From Pseudomonadota bacterium (lineage in GTDB: Bacteria; Pseudomonadota; Gammaproteobacteria; Burkholderiales; Rhodocyclaceae), in the NCBI GenBank assembly GCA_018261895.1, contig JAGTRT010000015.1, forward strand, positions 1-64,000: DNA of 64,000 nt, read 5' to 3'. Positions within the stretch are counted from its first letter, which is position 1; each line of letters begins with the position of its first letter. Of the stretch, positions 1 to 12,371 are shown one piece after another. A model generated the notes under the pieces. It had not been told where the DNA came from. It saw only the letters and a program-made list of their open reading frames with translations, and did no database searches. The position numbers and the translations under genes were made by a program.

Positions 1-33
1 ACCGCATACGAACTGATTTAGGAGTTTATTGAA

Positions 34-408
34 ATGGCAATTAGCAAAGAAGACATCCTGGAAGCCGTAGGCTCCCTGACCGTTATGGAACTGAATGACT
101 TGGTCAAGGCATTCGAAGAGAAGTTTGGCGTTTCCGCTGCTGCCGTCGCCGTTGCTGGCCCGGCTGCTGGTGGCGCTGCCGCTGCTGCTGAAGAGCAGAC
201 CGAATTCACCGTTGTCCTCGCTGCTGCTGGTGACAAAAAGGTTGAAGTCATCAAGGTCGTTCGCGCAGTGACCGGTCTGGGCCTCAAGGAAGCCAAGGAT
301 CTGGTTGACGGTGCGCCGAAGCCGGTCAAGGAAGGTGTTTCCAAGGCTGATGCTGAAGCTCTCAAGAAGCAACTTGAAGACGCTGGCGCCAAGGTCGAAG
401 TCAAGTAA
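34..408 (+). CDS. rplL: 50S ribosomal protein L7/L12
   Basis: The 124-residue product is the ribosomal stalk protein that recruits and activates the translational GTPases. It shows the N-terminal dimerisation domain (about residues 1-35), an Ala/Gly-rich hinge (about 36-54) and the C-terminal factor-binding domain with the [18 protein letters not shown] core and the closing AGAKVEVK. Length is normal for the family. An AGGAG ribosome binding site at 20-24 supports the ATG at 34. The gene belongs to the rplKAJL-rpoBC unit and is followed by an attenuator-like hairpin before rpoB. Its C-terminal domain resembles an insertion inside the downstream rpoB product. Confidence 0.98.
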   Translation: MAISKEDILEAVGSLTVMELNDLVKAFEEKFGVSAAAVAVAGPAAGGAAAAAEEQTEFTVVLAAAGDKKVEVIKVVRAVTGLGLKEAKDLVDGAPKPVKEGVSKADAEALKKQLEDAGAKVEVK

Positions 409-424
409 TCGGTATTTCGCAAGC

Positions 425-453
425 GGGCTGGCGGCTTTGTCGCCAGCCCTTTT
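425..453 (+). terminator. attenuator-like hairpin between rplL and rpoB
   Basis: A perfect 9-bp stem (GGGCTGGCG / CGCCAGCCC) with a 7-base loop is followed by four T residues. A partial terminator at this position is known from E. coli, where it lowers rpoBC expression relative to the L7/L12 gene. The short T-run suggests leaky termination. Confidence 0.7.
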
Positions 454-507
454 GTGCTTTGTACGACAGGTCAATACCCCCGAAACCGAACTTGAATTAT
501 TCCCGCT

Positions 508-568
508 GGCAAACGCAAACGATACTTTCCTCTTCCCGATCCGGGAGGAGAGTTCGTTTGCGTTTGCC
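508..568 (+). promoter_or_regulatory. long hairpin in rplL-rpoB leader, likely RNase III processing site
   Basis: Arms of 15 bases (508-522 and 554-568, GGCAAACGCAAACGA and its exact complement) continue inward, after one bulged base, as a 9-bp stem with one wobble pair (524-532 / 545-553) around a 12-base loop. That gives about 24 bp of nearly continuous duplex. E. coli has an RNase III cleavage site in the same intergenic region, so processing of the rplL-rpoB transcript is the likely role. The function is inferred from position and shape. Confidence 0.6.
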
Positions 569-613
569 TGTTTTCTCAGGTTCAACGTTTGATTCCATCC
601 TCACGGAGTTACC

Positions 614-3600
614 ATGACTTACTCCTTCACCGAGAAGAAACGCATCCGCAAGAGTTTCGCCAAGCGCGCCAGCGTACTTGACGTTCCCTACTTGTTGGCG
701 ACCCAGTTGCAGTCTTTCAAGGATTTCCTGCAAGACGAAGTTGCCCCCGAGCGGCGGAAAAATGAGGGCTTGCAAGCTGCATTCACCTCGATATTTCCTA
801 TCGTTTCGCATTCCGGCAACGCGCGCTTGGAGTTCGTCAGCTATATGCTGGGTGAGCCTGCATTTGACGTCACTGAGTGCCAGCAACGTGGTCTGACCTT
901 TGCGTCGTCGCTTCGCGCCAAGGTCCGTCTGGTTATCATGGATCGTGAAGCACCGGACACGGTGAAGGAAGTGAAGGAACAGGAAGTTTACATGGGCGAA
1001 ATGCCCTTGATGACAACCAATGGTTCATTCGTAATTAACGGTACGGAACGTGTCATCGTTTCCCAACTGCATCGTTCTCCCGGTGTCTTCTTCGAGCATG
1101 ATCGTGGCAAGACACACAGTTCCGGCAAGCTCTTGTTCTCCGCCCGCGTCATTCCTTATCGCGGCTCCTGGCTGGATTTTGAATTTGATCCGAAAGACAC
1201 GCTGTTCTTCCGCGTTGACCGTCGCCGGAAAATGCCCGTCACGACGCTGCTCAAGGCTATCGGCATGTCGTCCGAGGAAATCCTTGCCCAGTTCTTCGAA
1301 TTCGATACCTTCCTGCTTTCCAAGGAGAAGGTTGAATTTACACTTGTACCCGAGCGTCTTCGCGGTGAAATTGCCCGCTTCGATTTTGTTGGGCCGGATG
1401 GTAAGGTCATCGTCGCGAAAGACAAGCGGATTACGGCCAAGCACATTCGCGATATTGCAACCGCTGCAATAAAGCAAATTGCGGTTCCGGAAGAGTTTCT
1501 GATTGGTCGCGTGGTTGCCAAGAACATTATCGATAAGGCAACCGGAGAGATCATCGCCAATGCGAATGATGAAATTACGGAAACGCTGCTGGCCAAGCTT
1601 CGTGAGGCAGAAATAACCACAGTCGAGACGCTATATACCAACGAACTCGATCGTGGCTCTTTCATTTCAAATACGCTTCGCGCGGACGAGACCGTAAGCC
1701 GCCAAGCTGCCCGCGTCGCGATTTATCGCATGATGCGTCCGGGTGAGCCTCCGACAGAGGAGGCTGTGGAAATCCTGTTTAACGGATTGTTCTATTCCGA
1801 CGAACGTTATGACCTGTCCGGGGTCGGCCGTATGAAGTTCAACCGCCGGCTCGTACGTCCTGACGTCATCGAATACAAGGTAATGCTTAAGAGCTTGGCC
1901 TCTAAGGCAGAAGCGGCATTGAAGAACCTTGCCGAGGCCTCTGGATTCTCGCTGAATGTGATTCAGGACCTGGTTGCTCTGATGCCGTTTGGCGCGAGAG
2001 CCATGGTCGAAAACGTCACGCTGCCTGAAGCAGAAGCCCTTGCCGCCAAAATCAAACCGCTCGGTGCAAACGTTGAAGTCCGTGAGCAATTGACGCTTTC
2101 GCCTCGCGATATCGTCGAAGTCATCAAGATTTTGGTCGAACTGCGCAACGGCCGAGGGGAAATTGACGATATTGACCACTTGGGCAATCGTCGTGTTCGT
2201 TCCGTTGGCGAACTTGCCGAAAATCAGTTCCGAGCCGGTCTGGTTCGAGTCGAGCGTGCTGTCAAGGAACGCTTGTCACAGGCAGAGTCGGATAACTTGA
2301 TGCCGCACGATCTGATCAACGCAAAACCGATCAGTGCCGCAATCAAGGAGTTTTTCGGCTCCAGCCAGTTGTCGCAGTTTATGGATCAAACCAACCCGCT
2401 GTCGGAAATTACGCACAAGCGCCGTGTTTCGGCTTTGGGCCCAGGTGGTCTGACCCGAGAGCGAGCTGGCTTTGAAGTCCGCGACGTGCATCCGACTCAT
2501 TATGGTCGGGTTTGCCCAATCGAAACGCCGGAAGGCCCGAACATTGGCCTGATCAATTCTCTGGCGCTGTTTGCTCGCGTAAATAGCTACGGCTTCATCG
2601 AAACCGCTTACCGTAAGGTTGCGGACGGAAAAGTGACCGACCAGATCGAATATCTGTCGGCGATCGAAGAAGGTAACTACGTGGTCGCGCAGGCAAATGC
2701 TTCGCTGGTCGATGGTCGTCTATCTGATGATCTGGTTACCTGCCGCGAAAAGGGTGAAACGATTTTGGCCGAACCGTCGCGAGTCCAGTACATGGACGTT
2801 GCGCCAGGGCAAATCGTCTCTGTGGCGGCTTCGTTGATTCCCTTCCTTGAGCACGATGACGCAAACCGCGCATTGATGGGTGCAAACATGCAGCGTCAGG
2901 CTGTTCCTTGCCTGCGCCCCGAGAAACCGTTGGTAGGTACTGGAATCGAGCGTACGGTTGCCGTTGACTCCGGTACAGCAGTAGTGGCGCTCCGTGGTGG
3001 CAAGGTTGACTATGTCGACGCTGGTCGTGTCGTGGTGCGTGTCAACGACGACGAAGCAATCGCAGGTGAAGTTGGCGTTGATATCTACAACCTAGTCAAG
3101 TACACCCGCTCCAATCAGAATACGAATATCAACCAGCGTCCGATGGTGCGTGTCGGCGACCATATCGCCAAGGGTGACGTGGTTGCGGACGGCGCGTCCA
3201 CAGACAAGGGCGAATTGGCTCTCGGGCAGAATATGCTCATCGCCTTCATGCCTTGGAACGGCTATAACTTCGAAGACTCGATCCTGATATCCGAACGTGT
3301 TGTCGCTGAAGATCGTTATACCTCAATTCATATCGAGGAACTGACGGTAGTTGCGCGTGATACGAAGTTGGGTCCAGAAGAAATTACCCGTGATATCGCA
3401 TCACTTGGCGAATCGCAATTGTCTCGCCTCGATGATTCCGGGATTGTGTATATCGGTGCTGAAGTAGAGGCAGGTGATGTGCTGGTCGGAAAGGTCACGC
3501 CCAAGGGCGAAACCCAGTTGACCCCGGAAGAAAAACTGTTGCGCGCCATCTTCGGCGAAAAGGCTTCTGACGTTAAGGACACCTCGTTGCGCGTGCCGTC

Positions 3601-4894
3601 AGGCATTGCTGGCACTGTCATTGATGTCCAAGTGTTTACCCGCGAGGGGATCGAGCGCGATAAGCGTGCTCAGTCCATCATTGATGAGCATTTGCGTCAC
3701 TACAAGCTCGATCTGGCTGACCAGATGCGTATTGTTGAACGCGATGCCTTTGCTCGTGTCGAAAGACTGATCCTCGGCAAAAAGGCCAATGGCGGTCCAA
3801 AGAAGCTGGCCAAGGGTTCCGTGATTGAGAAGTCATACCTCGATGGCATGGACCCGCACCACTGGTTTGATATTCGCCTTGCCGATGATGATGTCGCTCA
3901 GCAACTCGAGCAAGTCAAGGATGGTCTGGAGCAGGCGCGTAAGGATTTCGACATCGCTTTTGAAGGCAAGCGCAAGAAGCTGACTCAAGGCGATGAATTG
4001 CCTCCTGGCGTCCAGAAAATGGTCAAGGTCTATGTTGCCGTCAAGCGCCGCTTGCAGCCTGGCGACAAGATGGCAGGTCGTCACGGTAACAAGGGTGTTG
4101 TCTCGCGCATCCTGCCGGTGGAAGACATGCCGCACATGGCCGATGGCAGCCCGGTTGATATCGTGTTGAATCCGCTTGGCGTGCCGTCACGGATGAACGT
4201 GGGGCAGATTCTTGAAGTCCACCTTGGATTGGCCGCAAAGGGCTTGGGTCACAAGATTGGTGCGATGTTGCGTGCCCAGGCTTCTGCCAAGGAAGTTCGC
4301 GGGTTCCTCGACCAGATTTACAACTCCAGCGGCAAATCCGAGAACCTCGAAGAGCTGAATGACATCGAGATTCTGGAAATGGCCGGAAACCTGACCAATG
4401 GCGTTCCGTTTGCGACCCCGGTTTTTGACGGTGCCAAGGAAGAAGAAATCAAGGCCATGCTGGCGATGGCTGGTATGCCATCGTCCGGTCAGATGACGCT
4501 CTTCGATGGCCGTACTGGAGAGCCTTTTGAGCGCCAGGTAACGGTTGGATACATGCACTACCTTAAGCTGCATCACCTTGTTGATGACAAGATGCATGCT
4601 CGTTCGACCGGTCCTTACTCGCTTGTTACCCAGCAACCGTTGGGCGGCAAGGCACAATTTGGTGGTCAGCGCTTCGGCGAAATGGAAGTTTGGGCACTTG
4701 AAGCCTATGGCGCCTCTTACGTGCTGCAGGAAATGCTGACCGTGAAGTCCGATGACGTGAATGGTCGTACGAAGGTGTACGAGAACATCGTCAAGGGCGA
4801 GCACAGAATCGATGCCGGCATGCCGGAATCCTTCAACGTGCTGGTCAAGGAAATCCGTTCTCTGGCGATCGACATCGATCTGGAACGTTACTGA
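614..4894 (+). CDS. rpoB: DNA-directed RNA polymerase subunit beta with an L12-like insertion
   Basis: This is the 1426-residue catalytic beta subunit of RNA polymerase. Family landmarks are in order: the rifampicin-pocket stretch [10 protein letters not shown] with the following [78 protein letters not shown], and the C-terminal [28 protein letters not shown]. The rifampicin-contact residues look wild type. GGAG at 604-607 supports the ATG. The protein is about 55 residues longer than the roughly 1370 usual in betaproteobacteria. The extra length lies at residues about 421-490, an insertion resembling the L7/L12 C-terminal domain. rpoC follows after 22 bases. Confidence 0.98.
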   Translation: MTYSFTEKKRIRKSFAKRASVLDVPYLLATQLQSFKDFLQDEVAPERRKNEGLQAAFTSIFPIVSHSGNARLEFVSYMLGEPAFDVTECQQRGLTFASSLRAKVRLVIMDREAPDTVKEVKEQEVYMGEMPLMTTNGSFVINGTERVIVSQLHRSPGVFFEHDRGKTHSSGKLLFSARVIPYRGSWLDFEFDPKDTLFFRVDRRRKMPVTTLLKAIGMSSEEILAQFFEFDTFLLSKEKVEFTLVPERLRGEIARFDFVGPDGKVIVAKDKRITAKHIRDIATAAIKQIAVPEEFLIGRVVAKNIIDKATGEIIANANDEITETLLAKLREAEITTVETLYTNELDRGSFISNTLRADETVSRQAARVAIYRMMRPGEPPTEEAVEILFNGLFYSDERYDLSGVGRMKFNRRLVRPDVIEYKVMLKSLASKAEAALKNLAEASGFSLNVIQDLVALMPFGARAMVENVTLPEAEALAAKIKPLGANVEVREQLTLSPRDIVEVIKILVELRNGRGEIDDIDHLGNRRVRSVGELAENQFRAGLVRVERAVKERLSQAESDNLMPHDLINAKPISAAIKEFFGSSQLSQFMDQTNPLSEITHKRRVSALGPGGLTRERAGFEVRDVHPTHYGRVCPIETPEGPNIGLINSLALFARVNSYGFIETAYRKVADGKVTDQIEYLSAIEEGNYVVAQANASLVDGRLSDDLVTCREKGETILAEPSRVQYMDVAPGQIVSVAASLIPFLEHDDANRALMGANMQRQAVPCLRPEKPLVGTGIERTVAVDSGTAVVALRGGKVDYVDAGRVVVRVNDDEAIAGEVGVDIYNLVKYTRSNQNTNINQRPMVRVGDHIAKGDVVADGASTDKGELALGQNMLIAFMPWNGYNFEDSILISERVVAEDRYTSIHIEELTVVARDTKLGPEEITRDIASLGESQLSRLDDSGIVYIGAEVEAGDVLVGKVTPKGETQLTPEEKLLRAIFGEKASDVKDTSLRVPSGIAGTVIDVQVFTREGIERDKRAQSIIDEHLRHYKLDLADQMRIVERDAFARVERLILGKKANGGPKKLAKGSVIEKSYLDGMDPHHWFDIRLADDDVAQQLEQVKDGLEQARKDFDIAFEGKRKKLTQGDELPPGVQKMVKVYVAVKRRLQPGDKMAGRHGNKGVVSRILPVEDMPHMADGSPVDIVLNPLGVPSRMNVGQILEVHLGLAAKGLGHKIGAMLRAQASAKEVRGFLDQIYNSSGKSENLEELNDIEILEMAGNLTNGVPFATPVFDGAKEEEIKAMLAMAGMPSSGQMTLFDGRTGEPFERQVTVGYMHYLKLHHLVDDKMHARSTGPYSLVTQQPLGGKAQFGGQRFGEMEVWALEAYGASYVLQEMLTVKSDDVNGRTKVYENIVKGEHRIDAGMPESFNVLVKEIRSLAIDIDLERY
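1874..2083 (+). other. L7/L12 C-terminal-domain-like insertion in RpoB (residues about 421-490)
   Basis: The segment lies between the conserved VGRMKFNRR and [19 protein letters not shown] motifs, where E. coli RpoB has only a short linker. Aligned by eye to the L7/L12 of this same window it shares a V-x-L start, K, G and L in the helix region, DLV followed by P four residues later, V-x-x-x-AEAL, and the ending GA-x-VEV. That is roughly 20 identities over about 67 positions with a 3-residue gap. Of the L12 positions known to contact translation factors, K70 is kept, while R73 is Ala and K84 is Gln. The domain fold is likely. Its role is unknown. Confidence 0.7.
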
Positions 4895-4916
4895 TTCAGG
4901 GCTTAGGAGTTAAACG

Positions 4917-7900
4917 ATGAAAGCATTGCTCGATCTGTTCAAGCAGGTAACCGCCGAAGAAGAATTTGACGCGATTACCATTGGCCTCGCTTCGCCCGAA
5001 AAGATCCGTTCCTGGTCCTATGGTGAAGTAAAGAAGCCGGAAACTATCAATTACCGGACTTTCAAGCCGGAGCGTGATGGCCTGTTCTGCGCCAAGATCT
5101 TTGGCCCGATCAAGGACTACGAATGCCTGTGCGGCAAGTACAAGCGCCTCAAGCACCGTGGCGTTATCTGCGAGAAGTGCGGCGTCGAAGTAACACTGGC
5201 CAAGGTTCGCCGTGACCGTATGGGGCACATCGAACTGGCCTCGCCGACCGCACACATCTGGTTCCTGAAGTCCCTGCCATCCCGCCTAGGTATGGTGCTC
5301 GACATGACGCTGCGCGATATCGAGCGCGTCCTGTACTTTGAAGCCTATGTCGTGACCGATCCGGGCATGGTCAGCAACCTCCAGCGTGCCCAACTGCTCA
5401 CCGAAGAGCAGTATCTGGAAATGATGGAAGAACACGGCGACGAGTTCGTGGCGTACATGGGTGCCGAAGGCATTCGCGAGCTGCTGCGCAATCTTGACCT
5501 CAATACTGAAGTCGAATCGCTGCGCGCTGAACTTGAAGTCACCGGGTCCGAAGCCAAGAACAAGAAGCTGGCCAAGCGCCTCAAGATTCTTGAAGGTTTC
5601 CAGAAGTCCGGTATCAAGCCGGACTGGATGATCCTTGAAGTCCTGCCCGTATTGCCGCCGGATTTGCGTCCGCTGGTGCCGCTAGATGGTGGCCGCTTCG
5701 CTACCTCCGACCTGAATGATCTCTATCGTCGCGTCATCAACCGGAACAACCGTCTGAAGCGTCTGCTTGAGCTGAAGGCGCCGGAAATCATTGTGCGTAA
5801 CGAAAAGCGCATGCTGCAGGAGTCGGTCGACTCGTTGCTCGATAACGGTCGTCGCGGCAAGGCCATGACTGGCGCCAACAAGCGTCCGCTGAAGTCCTTG
5901 GCTGACATGATCAAGGGCAAGGGCGGTCGTTTCCGTCAGAACCTGCTCGGTAAGCGCGTGGACTACTCGGGCCGCTCTGTTATCGTGGTCGGCCCACAGC
6001 TCAAGTTGCATCAGTGCGGCCTGCCAAAGCTGATGGCGCTCGAATTGTTCAAGCCCTTCATCTTCCACAAGCTGGAAGTGCTCGGCTACGCCACCACCAT
6101 CAAGCAAGCCAAGAAGATGGTTGAAGGTCAGGAACCGGTGGTCTGGGACATCCTGGAAGATGTCATCCGCGAACATCCGGTCATGCTGAACCGCGCACCG
6201 ACCCTTCACCGTCTTGGTATTCAGGCATTTGAACCGACCCTGATCGAAGGCAAGGCCATCCAATTGCATCCGCTCGTTTGTGCGGCATTCAATGCCGACT
6301 TCGACGGTGACCAGATGGCTGTCCACGTCCCGCTGTCGCTTGAAGCGCAAATGGAAGCTCGCACGCTGATGCTGGCCTCCAACAACGTGCTTTCGCCAGC
6401 TAACGGCCAGCCGATTATCGTTCCGTCACAAGACATCGTGCTTGGTCTGTACTACGCCACCCGAGAGAAGATCAACGGCAAGGGCGAAGGCATGTACTTT
6501 GCCGATACCAATGAAATTGAACGCGCGATGGCGGCTGGTCAGCTCGACGTCCATTCGCGTATCTCCGTGCGTCTCAAGCAATATGAGCCTTCAACGGTCG
6601 ACGGGGAATTTGTCGAAAAAATGGAAAGAGTTGAAACGACCGCTGGTCGTGCGCTGCTTTCCAAAATTCTGCCGAAGGGCCTGCCGTTCAAGTCGATTGA
6701 TCGGGCGCTGAAGAAGAAGGAAATTTCCAAGCTAATCGACGAATCATTCCGTCGTTGCGGCCTCAAGGAAACTGTCGTCTTCGCCGACAAGCTGATGCAG
6801 AACGGATATGCGCTGGCAACCCGCGCCGGCATTTCCTTCTGCTCGGATGACATGCGCGTTCCGGCCAAGAAGTACGAGATCATCGCCGAAGCAGAAGCCG
6901 AAGTTAAGGAAATCGAGACCCAGTACACGAACGGTCTTGTCACCAACGGCGAACGCTACAACAAGGTTGTGGACATCTGGGGTCGCACCGGTGACCAGGT
7001 CGCCAAGGTCATGATGGACGAACTCGGCCACGAGGAGACCGTCGACCGCCATGGCAAGAAGGTCAAGCAGGACTCCTTCAATTCCATCTACATGATGGCC
7101 GACTCCGGCGCCCGCGGCTCCGCGGCCCAGATTCGCCAGTTGGCAGGTATGCGTGGCCTGATGGCCAAGCCGGATGGCTCGATTATCGAAACTCCGATTA
7201 CGACCAACTTCCGCGAAGGCCTGAACGTTCTCCAGTACTTCATCTCTACCCACGGCGCCCGTAAGGGTCTGGCCGATACGGCGTTGAAGACCGCCAACTC
7301 GGGTTACCTGACTCGCCGCCTCGTTGATGTGACCCAGGATCTGGTCATTACCGAGGATGATTGCGGTACTCGCAACGGTTTTGTCGTCAAGGCGCTGGTC
7401 GAAGGCGGTGAGGTTATCGAGGCGCTGCGCGAGCGTATTCTTGGTCGCGTGGTCGTTGACGATCTGGTCGATCCGGAAACCCAAGAGTCGGTCATCTTTG
7501 CCGGCACCATGCTGGACGAAGATTTGGTCGATCTGATCGACAAGCTGGGCATCGACGAAGTCAAGGTTCGTACTCCGCTCACCTGCGACACACGTTATGG
7601 TCTTTGTGCCCAATGTTACGGTCGTGACCTCGGTCGCGGCTCGATGGTCAATGCCGGTGAAGCGGTTGGCGTCATCGCGGCGCAGTCGATTGGTGAGCCC
7701 GGTACCCAGCTCACGATGCGTACGTTCCACGTCGGTGGTGCGGCATCACGTGCTGCCGTGGCTTCTCAGGTTGAGGCCAAGTCCGCTGGTACCGTTCGCT
7801 ACACGTCGAACATGCGTTTCGTGACCAGTGCTAAGGGTGAAAAGGTTGTCATTTCACGCTCTGGCGAAGTCTTGATTACCGATGACCATGGTCGCGAACG

Positions 7901-9125
7901 CGAACGTCACAAAGTGCCTTACGGTGCAATGTTGTCGGTTGATGAGGGTAAATCCGTCAAGGCTGGCACCAAGCTGGCCACTTGGGATCCGCATACCCGC
8001 CCGATTATTACCGAGTATGCCGGTACGGCTCGCTTCGAAAATGTCGAGGAAGGCGTTACCGTTGCCAAGCAGGTCGATGACGTTACCGGTCTGTCCACGC
8101 TTGTTGTTATTGACCACAAACGTGGTGGTAAGGCTGCCGTCAAGGGCGTTCGTCCAGTTGTGAAACTGCTCGACGAAAATGGCCAGGAAGTCCGCGTGGC
8201 AGGCAGCGATCACACCGTTTCCATTGCGTTCCAGGTCGGGTCCATTATTTCCGTTCAGGATGGGCAGCAGGTTGGCGTGGGCGATGTTTTGGCCCGGATG
8301 CCGCAGGAATCTGCAAAGACTCGCGACATCACCGGTGGTTTGCCGCGTGTTGCTGAATTGTTTGAAGCACGCACGCCCAAGGATGCGTCGGTGCTGGCCG
8401 AGTTCACCGGAACCATCGGTTTTGGCAAGGACACGAAGGGCAAGCAGCGACTGATCATTACCGATCTGGATGGTGCTGCGCACGAATACCTGATTCCAAA
8501 GGACAAGCACGTTCTGGTTCACGACGGTCAGGTGGTGAACAAGGGCGAGAAGATTGTCGAAGGCGAGCCGGATCCGCACGATATCCTGCGTTTGCAGGGG
8601 GTTGAGGCCTTGGCACGATACATCACTGATGAAGTGCAGGATGTCTATCGTCTGCAGGGCGTGAAGATTAACGACAAGCACATTGAAGTGATCGTCCGTC
8701 AGATGTTGCGTCGTGTAGCGATTGTGGAACCCGGCGATACGAAGTTCATCAAGTCCGAGCAAGTGGAACGCGCGGAGTTATTGGCAGAAAACGACCGTGT
8801 GATTGCCGAGGGCAAGATTCCGGCCAATTTTGACCATATGCTGCTGGGTATCACCAAGGCATCGCTCTCCACCGACTCCTTCATTTCTGCTGCCTCCTTC
8901 CAGGAAACAACCCGAGTTCTCACCGAGGCTGCCATCATGGGCAAGCGCGATGAGTTGCGCGGCCTGAAGGAAAACGTCATCGTGGGGCGTCTCATTCCTG
9001 CGGGTACCGGCCTTGCCTATCATCGCAGTCGCAAGGCACAACCAGCTGGTGAGGACCTGGTCATGGCCACATCAACCGAAGAGTCTGCCGTGGAAATTGC
9101 CGTTCAGGGCAACGATCAGGAGTAG
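4917..9125 (+). CDS. rpoC: DNA-directed RNA polymerase subunit beta'
   Basis: The 1402-residue beta' subunit forms the RNA polymerase active centre with beta. Visible landmarks are the N-terminal zinc site (ECLCGKY ... CEKCGVEV), the catalytic [12 protein letters not shown] loop that holds the three magnesium-binding aspartates, [16 protein letters not shown], the bridge-helix/trigger-loop stretch around [24 protein letters not shown], and the second zinc site ([15 protein letters not shown]). Length is normal for betaproteobacteria. AGGAG lies just before the ATG at 4917. It is cotranscribed with rpoB. Confidence 0.98.
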   Translation: MKALLDLFKQVTAEEEFDAITIGLASPEKIRSWSYGEVKKPETINYRTFKPERDGLFCAKIFGPIKDYECLCGKYKRLKHRGVICEKCGVEVTLAKVRRDRMGHIELASPTAHIWFLKSLPSRLGMVLDMTLRDIERVLYFEAYVVTDPGMVSNLQRAQLLTEEQYLEMMEEHGDEFVAYMGAEGIRELLRNLDLNTEVESLRAELEVTGSEAKNKKLAKRLKILEGFQKSGIKPDWMILEVLPVLPPDLRPLVPLDGGRFATSDLNDLYRRVINRNNRLKRLLELKAPEIIVRNEKRMLQESVDSLLDNGRRGKAMTGANKRPLKSLADMIKGKGGRFRQNLLGKRVDYSGRSVIVVGPQLKLHQCGLPKLMALELFKPFIFHKLEVLGYATTIKQAKKMVEGQEPVVWDILEDVIREHPVMLNRAPTLHRLGIQAFEPTLIEGKAIQLHPLVCAAFNADFDGDQMAVHVPLSLEAQMEARTLMLASNNVLSPANGQPIIVPSQDIVLGLYYATREKINGKGEGMYFADTNEIERAMAAGQLDVHSRISVRLKQYEPSTVDGEFVEKMERVETTAGRALLSKILPKGLPFKSIDRALKKKEISKLIDESFRRCGLKETVVFADKLMQNGYALATRAGISFCSDDMRVPAKKYEIIAEAEAEVKEIETQYTNGLVTNGERYNKVVDIWGRTGDQVAKVMMDELGHEETVDRHGKKVKQDSFNSIYMMADSGARGSAAQIRQLAGMRGLMAKPDGSIIETPITTNFREGLNVLQYFISTHGARKGLADTALKTANSGYLTRRLVDVTQDLVITEDDCGTRNGFVVKALVEGGEVIEALRERILGRVVVDDLVDPETQESVIFAGTMLDEDLVDLIDKLGIDEVKVRTPLTCDTRYGLCAQCYGRDLGRGSMVNAGEAVGVIAAQSIGEPGTQLTMRTFHVGGAASRAAVASQVEAKSAGTVRYTSNMRFVTSAKGEKVVISRSGEVLITDDHGRERERHKVPYGAMLSVDEGKSVKAGTKLATWDPHTRPIITEYAGTARFENVEEGVTVAKQVDDVTGLSTLVVIDHKRGGKAAVKGVRPVVKLLDENGQEVRVAGSDHTVSIAFQVGSIISVQDGQQVGVGDVLARMPQESAKTRDITGGLPRVAELFEARTPKDASVLAEFTGTIGFGKDTKGKQRLIITDLDGAAHEYLIPKDKHVLVHDGQVVNKGEKIVEGEPDPHDILRLQGVEALARYITDEVQDVYRLQGVKINDKHIEVIVRQMLRRVAIVEPGDTKFIKSEQVERAELLAENDRVIAEGKIPANFDHMLLGITKASLSTDSFISAASFQETTRVLTEAAIMGKRDELRGLKENVIVGRLIPAGTGLAYHRSRKAQPAGEDLVMATSTEESAVEIAVQGNDQE

Positions 9126-9136
9126 TAGGAACTATT

Positions 9137-9167
9137 CAACCCCCTTGTCTCGTTGACAAGGGGGTTG
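9137..9167 (+). terminator. stem-loop after rpoC
   Basis: A perfect 13-bp stem (CAACCCCCTTGTC / GACAAGGGGGTTG) closes a 5-base loop 11 bases after the rpoC stop. There is no T-run, so it may be an mRNA stability or processing element or a weak terminator separating rpoBC from the str operon. The rest of the 159-base rpoC-rpsL gap shows no other structure I can defend. Confidence 0.5.
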
Positions 9168-9284
9168 ATCGGCCATAGAATTTATGGTCTTTGTCGGCGG
9201 AGGCTAATCATTGTCTCTGCTTTGGATAACAAAATAGCCGTCGTGTACTAGTTTTCAGTGCCCGGCCGTTGAAGGAAGTTTGAT

Positions 9285-9662
9285 ATGCCGACCATTAACC
9301 AGCTCGTGCGCAAGCCGCGCGTAGCCGAAAAGGCCAAGAGCAAGGTTCCTGCTCTCGAAAAGTGCCCGCAGAAGCGTGGCGTCTGCACTCGTGTTTATAC
9401 CACTACGCCAAAGAAGCCGAACTCTGCTCTTCGTAAGGTTTGCAAAGTTCGTCTCACGAATGGTTTTGAAGTGATTTCCTATATTGGTGGCGAAGGCCAC
9501 AACCTGCAGGAACACTCCGTCGTTCTGATCCGCGGTGGTCGTGTTAAGGACCTTCCAGGTGTTCGTTACCACACCGTGCGTGGCTCTCTTGATACGCAAG
9601 GCGTTAAAGATCGCAAGCAGTCCCGTTCCAAGTACGGGGCGAAGCGTCCCAAGGCTGCTTAA
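9285..9662 (+). CDS. rpsL: 30S ribosomal protein S12
   Basis: The 125-residue protein of the decoding centre is the first gene of the str operon. It contains [13 protein letters not shown] and [13 protein letters not shown], the two loops where streptomycin-resistance changes arise. Both have the wild-type lysines. Length and the C-terminal [10 protein letters not shown] are normal. A GAAGGAAG ribosome binding site precedes the ATG. Confidence 0.98.
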   Translation: MPTINQLVRKPRVAEKAKSKVPALEKCPQKRGVCTRVYTTTPKKPNSALRKVCKVRLTNGFEVISYIGGEGHNLQEHSVVLIRGGRVKDLPGVRYHTVRGSLDTQGVKDRKQSRSKYGAKRPKAA

Positions 9663-9710
9663 TTATTTAAGTGGCTTGAGTAAGTGGCCGCTCCTTTGGG
9701 CGGCTGAGAG

Positions 9711-9743
9711 AGCCGGGTGGGTGAAAACCCCTTCCCGGCTTTT
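9711..9743 (+). terminator. hairpin between rpsL and rpsG
   Basis: Outer arms AGCCGGG (9711-9717) and CCCGGCT (9734-9740) enclose an inner GGGTG-AAAA-CCCC hairpin and run into TTT. It may act as an attenuator or a processing stem within the str operon. The role is inferred from shape only. Confidence 0.4.
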
Positions 9744-9772
9744 CAACTGAATCGTGTTTATTTGAGGTTAAT

Positions 9773-10243
9773 ATGCCCCGTCGTCGCGAAGTACCCAAGC
9801 GTGACATTCTGCCGGATCCGAAGTTCGGCAATGTCGAAGTTTCCAAGTTTATCAATGCCATCATGCAAAGCGGTAAGAAGTCCGTCGCCGAGCGTATCGT
9901 TTATGGCGCCTTTGACATCATCACCAGCAAGTCCGGCAAGGATCCGCTTGAGGTCTTTGGTTCCGCCATGGGCAATGTCAAGCCGATGGTCGAGGTAAAG
10001 TCGCGTCGCGTTGGTGGTGCCAATTATCAGGTTCCGGTCGAAGTGCGTCCGGCTCGTCGTGCGGCGCTGGCCATGCGCTGGCTGCGCGAATCTGCTCGCA
10101 AGCGTTCCGAAAAGTCCATGGGGCAGCGTCTCGCTGCTGAAATGCTGGAAGCCGCGGAAAATCGCGGTGGCGCGGTCAAGAAGCGTGACGAAGTTCATCG
10201 CATGGCTGAAGCCAACAAGGCCTTCGCTCACTTCCGCTTCTAA
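9773..10243 (+). CDS. rpsG: 30S ribosomal protein S7
   Basis: The 156-residue protein nucleates assembly of the 30S head and binds the 16S 3' major domain. The N-terminal [19 protein letters not shown] and the [26 protein letters not shown] motifs are standard, and the length is exact for the family. In E. coli S7 is also the translational repressor of the str operon. GAGG precedes the ATG. fusA follows after 17 bases. Confidence 0.98.
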   Translation: MPRRREVPKRDILPDPKFGNVEVSKFINAIMQSGKKSVAERIVYGAFDIITSKSGKDPLEVFGSAMGNVKPMVEVKSRRVGGANYQVPVEVRPARRAALAMRWLRESARKRSEKSMGQRLAAEMLEAAENRGGAVKKRDEVHRMAEANKAFAHFRF

Positions 10244-10260
10244 TTTTTAAAGGGCTTAAC

Positions 10261-12354
10261 GTGGCACGTAAAACTCCAATCGAGCGCTACCGCAATATCG
10301 GTATTAGCGCGCACATTGATGCCGGCAAGACGACCGTCACCGAGCGTATCCTCTATTACACTGGGGTAAATCACAAGATCGGTGAAGTCCATGATGGCGC
10401 TGCTACCATGGACTGGATGGAGCAAGAGCAGGAGCGGGGTATCACCATTACTTCCGCTGCAACGACATGCTTCTGGAAGGGCATGGATAACTCGTTTGCA
10501 GAGCACCGGTTCAATATCATTGATACTCCGGGACACGTCGACTTCACGATCGAAGTGGAGCGTTCCATGCGTGTTCTGGATGGTGCTTGCATGGTTTACT
10601 GTGCGGTTGGCGGAGTTCAGCCGCAATCCGAGACTGTCTGGCGGCAGGCGACGAAATACAAAGTGCCACGCCTTGCATTTGTGAACAAGATGGACCGGTC
10701 TGGTGCGAACTTCTTCAAAGTCGTTGACATGATGAAGACGCGCCTGAAGGCGAACCCTGTGCCGATCGTTATTCCTATTGGCGCCGAAGATACCTTCCAG
10801 GGTGTTGTTGATCTGTTGAAGATGAAGGCCATCATTTGGGATGAGGCATCTCAGGGTATGAAGTTTGAATACCAGGAAGTGCCCGCCGAGTTGTTGGAGA
10901 GTGCGCAAAATTGGCGCGAGCAGATGATCGAGGCGGCTGCTGAGGCGTCGGAAGATTTGATGAACGAATACCTTGAGAACGGCGAGTTGTCTGAAGCCAA
11001 GATCAAGGAAGGCCTGCGCCTGCGTACCTTGGCTTGCGAAATCCAGCCGATGCTTTGTGGTACCGCCTTCAAGAACAAAGGTGTTCAGCGCATGCTGGAC
11101 GCAGTCGTCGAGCTATTGCCGTCGCCCGTCGATATTCCCCCGGTCAAGGGGATCGATGAGCGCGAAAACGAAGTTTCCCGCAAGGCTGATGATGCTGAAA
11201 AGTTCTCGGCACTGGCGTTCAAGCTTATGACGGATCCGTTTGTCGGTCAGCTGACCTTTATTCGTGTCTATTCGGGTGTGCTGGCATCCGGTGCCACTGT
11301 TTATAACTCGGTTAAGGGCAAAAAAGAGCGCATCGGTCGTATTCTTCAGATGCACGCCAATAACCGCGAAGAAATCAAGGAAGTCCTTGCCGGTGACATC
11401 GCAGCCTGTGTTGGTTTGAAGGAAGTTACCACGGGTGAGACCTTGTGCGACCCGGATGCGCCGATCATTCTTGAACGCATGGTGTTCCCGGATCCGGTTA
11501 TTCACGTAGCGGTTGAGCCAAAGACCAAGGCTGACCAAGAAAAAATGGGTATCGCGCTGGGGCGTCTGGCGGCGGAGGATCCATCGTTCCGTGTGCGTAC
11601 GGATGAGGAGTCTGGCCAGACCATCATTTCCGGTATGGGTGAGTTGCACCTCGATATCATCGTTGATCGGATGCGTCGTGAGTTCAATGTAGAGGCTGCT
11701 GTTGGTGCCCCGCAAGTTGCCTACCGGGAGTGCATCAAAAAAGCGGTCGAGCAGGAAGGTAAGTTCGTCAAGCAATCCGGCGGTCGCGGTCAGTTCGGCC
11801 ATGTTTGGCTCAAGATCGAACCCAACGAAGCCGGTAAGGGCTATGAATTTGTGGATGCCATCAAGGGTGGCGTTGTTCCGCGTGAATTCATTCCTGCTGT
11901 CGATAAGGGCTTGCAGGATGCGGTAACAAGCGGCGTGCTTGCAGGATTCCCGGTCGTCGACGTTAAGTTTACGTTGTTCGATGGTTCCTACCACGATGTC
12001 GACTCTAACGAAAATGCATTCCGTATGGCTGCTTCCATGGCCTTCAAGGAGGGCATGAAGAAGGCCAGTCCGACACTGCTTGAGCCGATGATGGCAGTAG
12101 AAGTCGAAACGCCGGAGGATTACATGGGTAATGTCATGGGCGATCTCTCTTCCCGTCGTGGCATTGTTCAGGGTATGGAAGACCAGGCCGGTGGAATTAA
12201 GGTCGTTAAGGCAGAGGTACCGCTTTCCGAAATGTTCGGGTACGCAACCTCATTGCGGTCTCTCTCCCAGGGGCGTGCGACCTACTCTATGGAATTCAAG
12301 CACTACACCGAGGCGCCGAAGAATGTCGCCGAGGCTGTCATTAACAAGAAATAA
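10261..12354 (+). CDS. fusA: elongation factor G
   Basis: The 697-residue translocation GTPase shows G1 [15 protein letters not shown], the switch region [15 protein letters not shown]3 DTPGHVDF, G4 NKMDR, and domain IV-V sequence such as [11 protein letters not shown] and [20 protein letters not shown]. It is full length. The start is GTG at 10261, agreeing with the conserved [16 protein letters not shown]-terminus. It sits between rpsG and tuf as in most proteobacteria. Confidence 0.97.
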   Translation: MARKTPIERYRNIGISAHIDAGKTTVTERILYYTGVNHKIGEVHDGAATMDWMEQEQERGITITSAATTCFWKGMDNSFAEHRFNIIDTPGHVDFTIEVERSMRVLDGACMVYCAVGGVQPQSETVWRQATKYKVPRLAFVNKMDRSGANFFKVVDMMKTRLKANPVPIVIPIGAEDTFQGVVDLLKMKAIIWDEASQGMKFEYQEVPAELLESAQNWREQMIEAAAEASEDLMNEYLENGELSEAKIKEGLRLRTLACEIQPMLCGTAFKNKGVQRMLDAVVELLPSPVDIPPVKGIDERENEVSRKADDAEKFSALAFKLMTDPFVGQLTFIRVYSGVLASGATVYNSVKGKKERIGRILQMHANNREEIKEVLAGDIAACVGLKEVTTGETLCDPDAPIILERMVFPDPVIHVAVEPKTKADQEKMGIALGRLAAEDPSFRVRTDEESGQTIISGMGELHLDIIVDRMRREFNVEAAVGAPQVAYRECIKKAVEQEGKFVKQSGGRGQFGHVWLKIEPNEAGKGYEFVDAIKGGVVPREFIPAVDKGLQDAVTSGVLAGFPVVDVKFTLFDGSYHDVDSNENAFRMAASMAFKEGMKKASPTLLEPMMAVEVETPEDYMGNVMGDLSSRRGIVQGMEDQAGGIKVVKAEVPLSEMFGYATSLRSLSQGRATYSMEFKHYTEAPKNVAEAVINKK

Positions 12355-12371
12355 CTGTTGGAGAACCGATA

